This document shows positions 24,001 through 30,448 of a stretch of DNA of 39,879 nt, piece by piece (within the stretch, counting starts at the first letter, position 1; the number at the start of each line of letters is the position of its first letter). The stretch spans positions 1-39,879 of IMG/VR virus record IMGVR_UViG_3300009506_000094; one strand, given 5' to 3'. The translations under genes were made by a program, and so were the position numbers. Under the pieces are notes generated by a model. That model saw only the letters and a program-made list of their open reading frames with translations. It ran no database searches and was not told the DNA's origin. This stretch comes from a virus.

Positions 24001-26065
24001 CTTCCCTCTGGCTCGCTTCGGCGAGCTCTGGGCCTCGGCTAAGGATTCCGAGGGCAACACCATTGCGTTCTCCCGGTTCGAGAAGGTGAAGGACCAGCGC
24101 GAGTGGCTGAAGAATTTCCGTGACGCCGGGTACGAGGTCGACAGCGGCAAGAAGCAGGACGACATGGCGATTGCCCAGCGCATCGATCCCAAGTTCGCAG
24201 CCAAGGTGACCGAGCTGGCGAGCAAAGCAGACCCGGGCCTGGCGGATGAAATCTGGCAGCTCTATCTGAAAGCTCTGCCCGAGATGTCCATGCGCAAGCA
24301 ATTCCTGCACAGGAAGAACCGCCTCGGTTTCACGACCGACGCCATCCGCTCGTTCGGCCACAACACTTTCCACGGCGCGCACCAGCTTGCGAAGCTCGAG
24401 TACATGCACCAGATGGAGGTCAAGCTCGACGCCATGAAGGAGCAGTCCAGGGCGCTCGAGCAGCGCGAAGACCCGGAGGCTCTGTGGGGCAACGCCGTCT
24501 ACCGCGAAATGACCAGGCGCCACGAGTGGGCGCGTAACCCGGAGGGCTCGGTCCTTGCCACCATGGCTACCGGCTTCGGGTTTGCCTGGTACCTGGGCAC
24601 CACGCCGGCCGCGGCCATGGTCAACTTGACGCAGACCGCCATCGTCGGGCTGCCGGTCCTGGCTGCGCAGTTTGGATGGGGCAAGTCGTCCGGACACCTG
24701 CTGAAAGCTGCCGCCCAGTTTGCCGGCGGCCGGGGTAACCTGGCCGACAAGCTGAGGGGCGACGAGCGGAAGGCCTTCGACGAGGCGCACCGGATCGGTC
24801 TCTTCGACAAGACCATGTCCCACGACCTGGCCGGCACCGCCGAGCAGGGCATGGACTACAACAGCAAGTGGCGCACCGGGGCGAAGATCGTGTCCTGGAT
24901 GTTCCACCAGGCGGAGCGGTTCAACCGCGAGGTTACGTTCCTGGCCGCGTACAGGGCCGGGCGCGAGCAAGGCCTGAGCCACAACGACGCCGTCATCAAG
25001 GGCGAGGATCTGACCTGGGACGCGCACTTCGATTACAACAACGTGAACCGGCCGCGCTACCTGCAGAGCGACGCAGCCAAGGTGCTGCTGCTGTTCCGCC
25101 AGTACAGCCTGAACATGACCTACCGCCTGTGCCGCGACTTCAATGACTCTATCAAGGGCGCGACCCCTGAGCAGAAGAAGCAGGCCAGGACCCGGTTCGC
25201 CGGCATCCTGGGGCAGACGTTCATCTTCGCCGGGGCCACCGGGCTGCCGATGTACTGGATGGTGGCGGCCGTGGCGAACGCGCTCCTGGGAGACGACGAC
25301 GAGCCCTATGATTTCACCAACGATACCCGGGCGCACCTGGCCCAGATGTTCAGCCCGAAGGTGGCCGAGATCATTATGAAGGGTCCGATGGACGCGCTCA
25401 CCGGGGTAACGGTGTCGAGCCGTGTATCGCTCAACAATCTGTGGCTGCGGGACCCGCCGGCCAGCCTGGAGGGGGAGGATCTGTGGTTGCACTATGTTGG
25501 GGAGGCAGCCGGCCCGATCCCCGCAATCGGTGGCGGCGTGTTCAAGACCGCCAAGGATTTGGGCGAGGGACATGTGGACCGCGCGCTGGAAAGTTCGCTG
25601 CCTAAATTACTGAAGGATCTTGCTAAAACTTTCAGGTACCTGCAGGATGGCGTGCAGTCCCGTAGGGGTGATATAGTGGTTCCGAAAGAAGAGCTTACCA
25701 AGCTCGACCTGTTCTACCAGGCTATCGGTTTCACGCCGGCTAAGATCACGATGCAGTACGAGCAGAACAACGCTCTGAAGAATGCCGAGCGGCACATCCT
25801 CGACCGGCGCGCGAGACTGATGGACACGCTGTTCCTGTCAGCCAGGAACGGCGACGACGGCACGGTGCGAGAGACAATGCAGAACATCGCGCAGTTCAAC
25901 AAGGTCAACCCGAGCATCGCGATTGATTTCGGCACGATCATGTCCTCGGCCAAGAGCCGGTTCCGGTACAGCATGGAATCGATTGGTGGCGTAACTCTCA
26001 ATAAGAACCTGCGCTTCCTCGCTGAGCAGAAGCGCTTCACACCCAGGAGAGGAGGTGCAGAATGA
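21050..26065 (+). CDS. Giant polyvalent virion protein 2 (PLxRFG protein)
   Basis: This 1671-aa protein starts at the ATG at 21050, which has GGAGGTGTT before it; the upstream in-frame GTG at 21032 would read through that site. Residues 1-480 look like a polyvalent-protein domain (TWYSDTLREAVAVAGLLHPE; MDRWWMRTWGRMVGNLAPEG; LWYPEKQFYLENGVG). A low-complexity linker at about 490-560 coincides with an overlapping gene in another frame. The hallmark motif PLARFG is at 986-991, as in PLxRFG-domain phage proteins. Beyond it are hydrophobic stretches at about 1167-1210 and 1383-1417, and a helical C-terminus. It follows the first giant protein by 44 bp, its stop overlaps the lysin start (ATGA), and it is probably ejected together with it. 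No catalytic motif is certain. Confidence 0.75.
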   Translation: MSSLSGCIRKAGKALNKADADAIKDIYNEFLQSGVPQQEAASQAIEEYLADLQQEREGLIDLAEKAGGDVSAFRGGIRLAQPDKNGELAAELSIIKHLYGGEALPGLDKKKNNARNFAKYLSKRARKLNRGKPLDAPTPRNKDIISEAMYLETVAAMKQTGHAGTWYSDTLREAVAVAGLLHPEITTDPLARSAFIFAVAVTSNGATVGDNTVHAEEIYSLYKKNGKMPIKGYGDVGEAMKKAFKLYNELEDKWGSAVLADFMHTEFTVGELKLLGLEVSGENVDTHVYGSAVFGPKIGQGFLQNLSGNFEPLTMDRWWMRTWGRMVGNLAPEGMSAAEGQAEKLRSILPDNETKIQGMGYTVEELQESDAKLLQFAARIHREYARGGFKEKTDLNKMAKNLDNAVHDPVVAPRNGTERAWIREVVAEARRKLKERGFNVDTASLQALLWYPEKQFYLENGVGNERAKPTDYSQEFQRLAAQRGIPQSRIDGAVASARAGQPAGAAGPGGAQAGKLGKSTRALAAEARQQLLQEAAAADVRAFPKAAYTRRAPKSSQRFVNEAAVVAVLKPAIKVRNTLEKAGLAAPEFLEMAPSEQAAANFFAAAKAAKVSKRQLFKPDEYEMMRTFITEDGSAGFALRGDEVVSIFKDKKADMRGVSQAIARLAIDQGGRWTRTDNKLHAHLLSAQGFRAAARTADETYLVFDRSLVKPYNTGDGVAVQTPSEAEALTLQEVYDLEPRNYPEGSIRLRLEEEPNPITDEQPDNPLSQITKIAATWEDQAFNGPNSARTIRQTMSDMAVGTNAKNLERVLGAIPRRNLRDFVSQTAMPAVTDYIRLANRMDGRRNELLAQYEEIGERWTSYVSKNKTQARTLGELMHAATIAGVDPAAPYKPLKATLKTDADKAADAKRRGDHRILKRWYDSLDQEGREIYKAVRNSYSTQRQSVEVALSARIQASQADPAVKRSLLTELRKRFEASRVSGPYFPLARFGELWASAKDSEGNTIAFSRFEKVKDQREWLKNFRDAGYEVDSGKKQDDMAIAQRIDPKFAAKVTELASKADPGLADEIWQLYLKALPEMSMRKQFLHRKNRLGFTTDAIRSFGHNTFHGAHQLAKLEYMHQMEVKLDAMKEQSRALEQREDPEALWGNAVYREMTRRHEWARNPEGSVLATMATGFGFAWYLGTTPAAAMVNLTQTAIVGLPVLAAQFGWGKSSGHLLKAAAQFAGGRGNLADKLRGDERKAFDEAHRIGLFDKTMSHDLAGTAEQGMDYNSKWRTGAKIVSWMFHQAERFNREVTFLAAYRAGREQGLSHNDAVIKGEDLTWDAHFDYNNVNRPRYLQSDAAKVLLLFRQYSLNMTYRLCRDFNDSIKGATPEQKKQARTRFAGILGQTFIFAGATGLPMYWMVAAVANALLGDDDEPYDFTNDTRAHLAQMFSPKVAEIIMKGPMDALTGVTVSSRVSLNNLWLRDPPASLEGEDLWLHYVGEAAGPIPAIGGGVFKTAKDLGEGHVDRALESSLPKLLKDLAKTFRYLQDGVQSRRGDIVVPKEELTKLDLFYQAIGFTPAKITMQYEQNNALKNAERHILDRRARLMDTLFLSARNGDDGTVRETMQNIAQFNKVNPSIAIDFGTIMSSAKSRFRYSMESIGGVTLNKNLRFLAEQKRFTPRRGGAE
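22440..22730 (+). CDS. Candidate overprinted gene inside giant protein 2
   Basis: This is a 96-aa frame (+1 relative to the host gene) starting at an ATG with GGAG at 22430-22433, six bases upstream, and ending in TAA. My hand count of third-position G or C is about 75 of 97 codons here, against about 43 of 97 in the host frame over the same bases; the host gene just upstream is near 75%. The host frame reads as Ala/Gly-rich linker for much of this stretch. The small product is hydrophilic, with Ser- and Leu-rich helices (LSEESLNPELTVQSPALGRD; LQELQDLAEHKP) and a basic patch (SSSSKRLRPQ). No family is recognised. It may be an independent protein, or the trace of an older gene caught within the fusion. 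Confidence 0.6.
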   Translation: MNEQNPQTTRRSFNASPLSEESLNPELTVQSPALGRDNLQELQDLAEHKPASSAKVRALLLQKHGSSSSKRLRPQTSELSPRQLTPAEHQKAVNDL

Positions 26066-26529
26066 TCGACGTGGTCCAGTTCAGAGATTTGGTGGTAGTG
26101 CCGGCACTCAAGGCAATCGATCTCTACTCGCCGGCGGCGGAAGAGCTCGTGCTTGGCACGGCCATCCAGGAGTCCCGGCTGAAGTACCTGAAGCAGCTCG
26201 GCTCCGGCCCGGCGCTTGGCTTGTTCCAGATGGAACCGAACACTTTCATGGACATCTGGCACAACTACCTGGTGTACCGGGAAGAGCTGGCGATCAAGGT
26301 GACGAAGCTCGCGCACAACCTGACACCGGAAGCCATGGCCACCGACCTGCTGTTTGCCGCCGCCATGTGCCGCGTGCATTACCTGCGGGTGCCGGAGGCG
26401 CTGCCGGAGCAGGGAGACTATGAGGCCCAGGCTGCGTACTGGAAGGAACACTACAACACCATGTACGGCGCCGGCACGGAAGAAGAGTATTTGGAAAACT
26501 GGTATGCCCACTCGGGCGTAGGAGCGTAG
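26062..26529 (+). CDS. SLT-type muralytic enzyme (candidate endolysin)
   Basis: This 155-aa protein overlaps the preceding stop (ATGA), with AGGAGGTGCAGA upstream. It carries a lytic-transglycosylase-like core: ELVLGTAIQESRLKYLKQ, where the Glu of QESRL is the expected catalytic acid, followed by GSGPALGLFQMEPNTFMDIW, the typical G-x-x-Q segment. The C-terminal helices (DLLFAAAMCRVHYLRVPEAL) fit the family. Lytic transglycosylases cut the glycan strand of peptidoglycan. With no signal peptide it would need a holin to reach the wall. The position just before holin and spanin genes argues for endolysin, while the position just after ejected proteins also allows a virion-entry lysozyme. Confidence 0.78.
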   Translation: MIDVVQFRDLVVVPALKAIDLYSPAAEELVLGTAIQESRLKYLKQLGSGPALGLFQMEPNTFMDIWHNYLVYREELAIKVTKLAHNLTPEAMATDLLFAAAMCRVHYLRVPEALPEQGDYEAQAAYWKEHYNTMYGAGTEEEYLENWYAHSGVGA

Positions 26530-26533
26530 AACA

Positions 26534-26770
26534 ATGATGGGCTGGATGGACAGGCTGTTCAACAAGCACAAGGTCGTGCGCCGGCTCATCATCTTTTGGG
26601 TTTGCTGGCTAATCACGGTGACGGTTCTCCGGGTAACGGAGGCCGAGGTTATTACCAAGGTTGGGGCAGCAGGGGCCACCATCGTGACAGCCGTGATCGG
26701 CATGCTCGCGACGGTGATTGGACTGTATCAGTGGTCAAGGAACAAAGACGATGTGGATGACGATTCTTAA
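26534..26770 (+). CDS. Small membrane protein, holin candidate
   Basis: This 78-aa protein has two predicted membrane helices: about residues 18-36 (LIIFWVCWLITVTVL) and 44-66 (GAAGATIVTAVIGMLATVIG). The N-terminal segment is basic (FNKHKVVRR) and the C-terminal tail acidic (NKDDVDDDS). Size, topology and location between the muralytic enzyme and the spanins fit a holin, which makes the lethal lesion in the cytoplasmic membrane and times lysis. GGAGCGTAGAACA precedes two consecutive ATG codons, so a dual start of the kind known for holin/antiholin pairs is conceivable. Its end overlaps the i-spanin gene. Confidence 0.65.
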   Translation: MMGWMDRLFNKHKVVRRLIIFWVCWLITVTVLRVTEAEVITKVGAAGATIVTAVIGMLATVIGLYQWSRNKDDVDDDS

Positions 26771-27191
26771 ATTCTTCATCAGTCCGAAGGGCCTGAAGTA
26801 CCTGGGCTACGGCGTGCTTGCCGTGTCCCTGGTAACTGGTGCAGGGATTTTACACCACAAGATCTGGCAATCTGGCTACGATAAAGCCGTGGCCGAGATG
26901 CAGTCGGATCAACTTGAAGCCATCGAACGCGCCGTAGCAGACGCCCGCCAAGAGTGGGAGCGTTCAAACGAAGTAGCCAATGCTGTCCTGGATAAGGAGC
27001 GCGCATTGAGGGAGGCAACCAATGAGCTCACAAAACAAATTCCGAAGGCTGCTGCTGAGTCTGGCTGCAGTAATCTTGGGCCTGAATTTCTCAGGCTGTT
27101 CAATGCTGCAACCCAGGGTACAAGTGAAGGAGGTAATGCCGGCCCTACCGGCGAGCCTACTTCTCGAGTGCCCGGACTACCAGCAAGCTGA
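26751..27191 (+). CDS. Rz: i-spanin (Rz-like)
   Basis: This 146-aa protein has an N-terminal transmembrane anchor at about residues 15-33 (LGYGVLAVSLVTGAGIL) followed by a periplasmic coiled coil (DQLEAIERAVADARQEWERS; AVLDKERALREATNELTKQ). That is the standard i-spanin plan. The i-spanin in the inner membrane pairs with the o-spanin lipoprotein to fuse inner and outer membranes in the last step of lysis. The start at 26751 is chosen because AAGGA lies nine bases upstream; an upstream TTG at 26718 would read back into the holin gene. The o-spanin gene starts inside this gene in the +1 frame. Confidence 0.82.
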   Translation: MWMTILKFFISPKGLKYLGYGVLAVSLVTGAGILHHKIWQSGYDKAVAEMQSDQLEAIERAVADARQEWERSNEVANAVLDKERALREATNELTKQIPKAAAESGCSNLGPEFLRLFNAATQGTSEGGNAGPTGEPTSRVPGLPAS

Positions 27192-27309
27192 TTCGGATGA
27201 CGTGGGTGAGATATTGCGAAAGCATATCTTGAATATGGAGGCAGCCAACAAATGCAAACTTATACACAACGCGCTGGTTGGTCGGATAAAGGAGCTGCAG
27301 CAAAAATGA
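27022..27309 (+). CDS. Rz1: o-spanin lipoprotein (Rz1-like)
   Basis: This 95-aa protein is encoded in the +1 frame of the i-spanin gene and extends 118 bp past it. It has a basic N-terminus and a hydrophobic signal (FRRLLLSLAAVILGLNFSGC), with the lipobox FSGC placing the lipidated cysteine at residue 26. The mature part is unusually long for an Rz1 and not very Pro-rich (VMPALPASLLLECPDYQQ is the only Pro cluster). GGGAGGCAACC precedes the ATG. A partly overlapping, partly separate Rz1 is a known arrangement. Its stop overlaps the start of the next gene (ATGA). Confidence 0.8.
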   Translation: MSSQNKFRRLLLSLAAVILGLNFSGCSMLQPRVQVKEVMPALPASLLLECPDYQQADSDDVGEILRKHILNMEAANKCKLIHNALVGRIKELQQK

Positions 27310-27527
27310 TACAGCATCAAGTTGAGCAGGTTACAACGAGGGCGGCGGACACAGCTGCAGGATTTACAGCTGGCGCTGCCGGCGTGTCCTGGCTCGCCGA
27401 TGTCAATACGTGGATGCAGATCGGCGCCAGCGCTGCAGCAATACTGGCCGGTCTTACCGCGGCGGCTTTCCACATCTACAAGATCATTGAGCTGCGTAGG
27501 CTCAAGAAACAAGTCACGGAGGAATAG
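27306..27527 (+). CDS. Small membrane protein, second holin candidate
   Basis: This 73-aa protein starts at the ATG overlapping the o-spanin stop (ATGA), with GGAG 11 bases upstream. The open frame runs further upstream, but that part lies in the spanin gene. One clear membrane helix (IGASAAAILAGLTAAAFHIY, about residues 37-56) is preceded by a weaker Ala/Gly-rich hydrophobic stretch (AAGFTAGAAGVSWL). A basic tail follows (LRRLKKQ). The layout resembles small class II or III holins. With the other candidate at 26534 it could make a holin/antiholin or holin/pinholin pair. Which one sets lysis timing cannot be read from sequence. Confidence 0.6.
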   Translation: MIQHQVEQVTTRAADTAAGFTAGAAGVSWLADVNTWMQIGASAAAILAGLTAAAFHIYKIIELRRLKKQVTEE

Positions 27528-27530
27528 CCA

Positions 27531-27788
27531 ATGCGAATGCCAGCCGGATTGAAAGAAGGATGCCTGGTTCAGATCGTCTTTCTCGACCATGTCGAGGACG
27601 GCCCGGACCCTATCGAATTCGAAGTCATCGGAAGAGTATCGGGAATCACCAAGCGGGCTGTCACGGTTCGCTGCTGGAACTACAGTCGCCCGGTCGACGA
27701 AGCCTCGCACGGCGACCACAACGTGAAGTCTTTCACCATCGTCAAGAAGGCGATGACTGAGGTCAATCTTCTGAGGAAGTCTCGCTGA
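27531..27788 (+). CDS. Small protein of unknown function, last gene of the late block
   Basis: This 85-aa protein has GGAGGAATAGCCA upstream of the ATG. It looks like a small beta-rich domain (KEGCLVQIVFLDHVEDGPDP; IGRVSGITKRAVTVRCWNYS), possibly SH3- or Sm-like in size, but no family is recognised. It has no membrane segment. The last 26 bp overlap the 3' end of the convergent HTH gene on the other strand, and I see no strong terminator between the two blocks. A role unrelated to lysis is likely. Confidence 0.7.
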   Translation: MRMPAGLKEGCLVQIVFLDHVEDGPDPIEFEVIGRVSGITKRAVTVRCWNYSRPVDEASHGDHNVKSFTIVKKAMTEVNLLRKSR

Positions 27789-28032
27789 CATCATCCCACT
27801 CCGCCTGGGCATTGCGCTCCTGGCGGCGACGGATGACCTCGAGTCCTTTCTCCCGCTGATCCGCGAAGAACGCCCGGACCACTTCCTTATCGGCCACGAT
27901 GTACCGGCCGATCCGGTATGTGGGAACCGGGAATTTGCCGCGGCGCACTGCCTGGTGCAGACACTTGAGTGTCTTGTACCCGAACAGCAGCTGCAGATCG
28001 TCGGACGTCAAATAGGGTAGGCCTTCACTCAT
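27763..28032 (-). CDS. Excisionase/MerR-like helix-turn-helix protein
   Basis: This 89-aa protein resembles the small winged-helix DNA-binding proteins of the AlpA, excisionase and MerR-like group. The N-terminal YLTSDDLQLLFGYKTLKCLH forms the first helices, VRRGKFPVPTYRIGRYIVAD matches the wing (usual form G-x-x-P-x-x-x-x-x-G-R), and DKEVVRAFFADQREKG is the terminal helix. It therefore probably binds DNA and could regulate phage genes. It is the last gene of the - strand operon, its start overlaps the SNF2 stop (ATGA), and its 3' end overlaps the convergent late gene. No integrase is present in the window, so a true excisionase role is not supported. Confidence 0.72.
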   Translation of the reverse strand: MSEGLPYLTSDDLQLLFGYKTLKCLHQAVRRGKFPVPTYRIGRYIVADKEVVRAFFADQREKGLEVIRRRQERNAQAEWDDVSETSSED

Positions 28033-29456
28033 GCTGCCATCTCCAGTTCTACCAGTATCTTCATCGCCTGCAGGAGATCTTCCTGCGTGGCGTCCTTATC
28101 CCGGATCACGTTCCACACGTACTCGTCGATGGTGCCCTCCGCCAGGATATGGTGGATGACCACGTTCTTGCCGATGCGGCGGTGGCCGCCGGCGATACGT
28201 GCGTTGAGCTGCTGATACAGCTCCAGGCTCCAGGTCAGCCCGTACCAGATTATAGTCTCGCAGTCGTTCTTGTGCAGGTTCAGCCCGTGGCCGGCGCTCG
28301 CCGGGTGCAGGATCAGGACGTCGGTCAGCCCGGTATTCCATCGGTCTTCTGACGCCTCATCGGTCAGCAAGTCCCAGGTCTTGTTGTTCGCTTTGCACCA
28401 GGTCTTCACCGCTTCCCGGACCCGTTCCATGTCAGACTGGTACCAGGCCGTCACCAGGACGGGGCCGTAGGACTGGTTCAGGACCTCAAACAGCTCGGCA
28501 ATTTTAGCGTCATGGAAAATTTCATAGGCTTTATTAGCGCCTGTGTATACCGCGCCGTTGGCCAACTGCAGCAGTTTACCGGTCAATACCCCCATGTTCA
28601 TGGCGGTTATTTTCTTGCCGGCGATCTCCATGACGAACGTCCTTTGCATGCGACGGTAGTCATCAAGCTGCTTCGCGCCCAGATAAATGGGCACTCGGTT
28701 CATCATGACCGGCGGCAGGTCCAGGTAGTCCTCGGCCTTCATCGAGATCACGATGTCGGACAGGGCGTCCTGGATCTGCTTCTTCGAGAAGTCCTTCATG
28801 GTGTACTTGTTGCTCGCCGGGTCCCATCGATCCGGCGGGTCGAACCACCGATCATAGAAGGCCTTCTGGTTGTAGCCGAGGCGCTTGCCGCGGTCGAGCA
28901 GATTGATCTGGGACCAGAGATCCTGGTACCCATTGGGAGCCGGCGTGCCAGTCAGCTCGATGCACCGGTCGTATGCCTTACGCAGGGAGCGCAGGGCTTT
29001 GAAGCGCTCAGACTTGGCGCTCTTGAACGACGAGCTCTCGTCGATGATCACGGTATCCCACATCCAGCGGCGGACGAACTTCTGTTTCTTGCCGGTGCCC
29101 TTGACGAACTGATCCCTGAGCCAGGCCACGTTCTCCCGGTTAATCATGTGCAGGTCAGCCTTCTGATCGAGGGCTGCCAGGCGCTGTTTCTCGGTGCCGA
29201 TTATGTGGGCGGTGGTGAGGTGCTGAAGATGGCGCCATTCCTGGATCTCGTCATCCCAGGTTTTGCGCGCCACACGTAGTGGCGCAATCACTAATCCATG
29301 CGCCGCATCCCAGGACTCCTGCATGTCGGAGAAAGCGGTGAGCGTTGACGCACTCTTGCCCATGCCCATGTCCAGCCACAGGGCGCAGTTGGGCTGGTCC
29401 TTGATATGCTGTATTGAGCGCTCCTGATAGTTGCGCAGGTTGCCTCTATCTAACAT
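28029..29456 (-). CDS. SNF2-family DNA helicase/ATPase
   Basis: This 475-aa superfamily 2 helicase of SNF2 type has, in order: motif I ALWLDMGMGKSAS (Lys34), motif Ia near GLVIAPLRVA, motif II VIIDESSSFKS (DES from residue 138), motif III LTGTPAPNGYQDLW (about 165-178), and in the second RecA lobe motif V DVLILHPASAGHGLNLH and motif VI QQLNARIAGGHRRIGK. Motif II is DESS, not the more common DEAH. Phage SNF2 proteins are short and lack accessory domains; they are thought to act in replication or recombination. AAGGGAATGTAATCG precedes the ATG. It lies downstream of the polymerase and the VRR-NUC nuclease in one operon. Confidence 0.88.
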   Translation of the reverse strand: MLDRGNLRNYQERSIQHIKDQPNCALWLDMGMGKSASTLTAFSDMQESWDAAHGLVIAPLRVARKTWDDEIQEWRHLQHLTTAHIIGTEKQRLAALDQKADLHMINRENVAWLRDQFVKGTGKKQKFVRRWMWDTVIIDESSSFKSAKSERFKALRSLRKAYDRCIELTGTPAPNGYQDLWSQINLLDRGKRLGYNQKAFYDRWFDPPDRWDPASNKYTMKDFSKKQIQDALSDIVISMKAEDYLDLPPVMMNRVPIYLGAKQLDDYRRMQRTFVMEIAGKKITAMNMGVLTGKLLQLANGAVYTGANKAYEIFHDAKIAELFEVLNQSYGPVLVTAWYQSDMERVREAVKTWCKANNKTWDLLTDEASEDRWNTGLTDVLILHPASAGHGLNLHKNDCETIIWYGLTWSLELYQQLNARIAGGHRRIGKNVVIHHILAEGTIDEYVWNVIRDKDATQEDLLQAMKILVELEMAA

Positions 29457-29459
29457 CGA

Positions 29460-29657
29460 TTACATTCCCTTGAAGCTGCCCCAATACTTCTTGGCCAGGT
29501 GATCGGGTAACGGTTCTGCATTGAGCAGGATATAGGTCTCGGGGAACTGCTGCACTTCTTCGAGCCATACAGCGGGGTGCTCGATGTCATCGCTAACGTC
29601 CATCCCATAGGTGACGTGCCCGCGGTGTTCGCTTCGATAGCTGATGAGATAGCGCAC
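29460..29657 (-). CDS. Small protein of unknown function
   Basis: This 65-aa protein is read from a GTG that shares one base with the preceding stop codon (TAGTG), with GAGGTGAATA upstream as ribosome-binding site. It is soluble and aromatic-rich (MRYLISYRSEHRGHVTYGMD; KKYWGSFKGM at the C-terminus). It ends 3 bp before the SNF2 start. No family is recognised. The tight coupling on both sides argues that it is a real gene of the replication operon. Confidence 0.65.
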   Translation of the reverse strand: MRYLISYRSEHRGHVTYGMDVSDDIEHPAVWLEEVQQFPETYILLNAEPLPDHLAKKYWGSFKGM

Positions 29658-29860
29658 TATTCACCTCGTGCCGCTGCCGTGACTTTCTCACGGAGCCGGC
29701 CCAGCTTCCGGAGATTGTCAGGAGTCCTGGCCCCGGCAAGCACACGCCGGCGCAGAAGGATCAGAGAGATCAAGTGATCCCTCGGGAACAGAACGTGCGC
29801 GATGCGCAACAGCCAGGTCGGGGAGTTTGCCAGGTTGTATTCGCGTTGATGTATCGTCAT
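29657..29860 (-). CDS. Small basic protein of unknown function
   Basis: This 67-aa protein begins at the ATG that overlaps the nuclease stop (ATGA), with AGGAG eight bases upstream. An in-frame ATG nine bases earlier lies too close to that site. It has a hydrophobic stretch (PTWLLRIAHVLFPRDHLISLILL) that may be a membrane or amphipathic helix, followed by a strongly basic tail (RRRVLAGARTPDNLRKLGRL). A membrane-associated or nucleic-acid-binding protein is possible. No family is recognised. Confidence 0.6.
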   Translation of the reverse strand: MTIHQREYNLANSPTWLLRIAHVLFPRDHLISLILLRRRVLAGARTPDNLRKLGRLREKVTAAARGE

Positions 29861-30228
29861 ACCATCCACTCCTCTTGCAGCGGGATCGGCATATCCATGC
29901 CGTAGGCTGCGTAGTTTTCAATGTCGCTCCGGGCGGTGGTGAGAATCCACACCACCTGTTCCAGCTCGTTGGCCCAGTAGGCCTCGCCGCCGTGGTCCCG
30001 GATATCGTTGATCTCGATCCATTGTAACTCGGTCGGCGTGTTGTCGCCGTGCTTCAGCTCGATCCAGACGTGGCGCCCATCCTTGACGAAGTAGTCGTCG
30101 AGCGTACCCTTGCTGCCGGGGCTCGACATCTTCTTCCGCTTCCAGCCGTTGTCCTTGCACCAGTCGCGCACGCGCTCTTCGAGTTGCGCCTCGTTCTTCG
30201 GCGGCTTCCTGTAGTTACGCATGTTCAT
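29857..30228 (-). CDS. VRR-NUC domain nuclease
   Basis: This 123-aa protein is a stand-alone VRR-NUC domain of the PD-(D/E)XK nuclease fold. An N-terminal helix with EAQLEERVRDWCKDNGWKRK carries the helix-borne Glu. The core GTLDDYFVKDGRHVWIELK holds the catalytic Asp and the E-L-K pair, and TELQWIEINDIRDHGGEAYW gives the Q-helix-G segment. These proteins are structure-selective DNA nucleases, often next to SNF2 helicases in phages, as here. The start at 30228 overlaps the upstream gene by 14 bp, with GAGG eight bases before it; the frame upstream of that is only shadow. It may resolve branched replication intermediates. Confidence 0.85.
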   Translation of the reverse strand: MNMRNYRKPPKNEAQLEERVRDWCKDNGWKRKKMSSPGSKGTLDDYFVKDGRHVWIELKHGDNTPTELQWIEINDIRDHGGEAYWANELEQVVWILTTARSDIENYAAYGMDMPIPLQEEWMV

Positions 30229-30448
30229 CGCGGCGCCTCGCATCGACAAAGCCGTCCACCCAGCAGATCCTGAAAGCGCGGGACCAGGTGAGCCTGCCGC
30301 TGTCGTTTCGCTTGTCCTGGTACGGGCAGTCGTCGATGCTGAGCCCGCCCAGGTATGCGTTGACCCCTTTAACATAGGTGCCCTGCATGGCGCGGTTCCA
30401 CTTGTCGAACAGCGGTGGCGCCGGCATGTGATCGAACGGCCACTTCAT
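30215..30448 (-). CDS. Ribosome modulation factor (RMF)-like protein
   Basis: This 77-aa protein starts at an ATG overlapping the polymerase stop (ATGA), with AGAGGTACCGCAA upstream. The segment YVKGVNAYLGGLSIDDCPYQ (CPYQ at 41-44), followed after a basic stretch by FRICWVDGFVDARR, resembles E. coli RMF as I remember it. RMF has the pattern G-x-x-A-x-x-x-G-x-S-x-x-x-CPYQ, then W-x-x-G-W-x-x-A. RMF dimerises and silences ribosomes in stationary phase. Here the second Trp of W..GW is Phe. The protein has an extra N-terminal 20 residues and a longer basic insert. Ribosome binding is an inference; a structural Cys protein of another kind remains possible. Confidence 0.6.
   Translation of the reverse strand: MKWPFDHMPAPPLFDKWNRAMQGTYVKGVNAYLGGLSIDDCPYQDKRNDSGRLTWSRAFRICWVDGFVDARRRDEHA

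Noticed and set aside
28246-28252. TATAAT on the - strand within the SNF2 gene as a promoter
   Set aside because: There is no acceptable -35 at 16-18 bp and no extended -10. It lies within the ATPase lobe coding sequence, far from a downstream start.
28512-29279. 255-codon + strand frame opposite the SNF2 helicase
   Set aside because: The helicase motifs on the - strand are intact, and the + strand frame has no ribosome-binding site or recognisable protein features.
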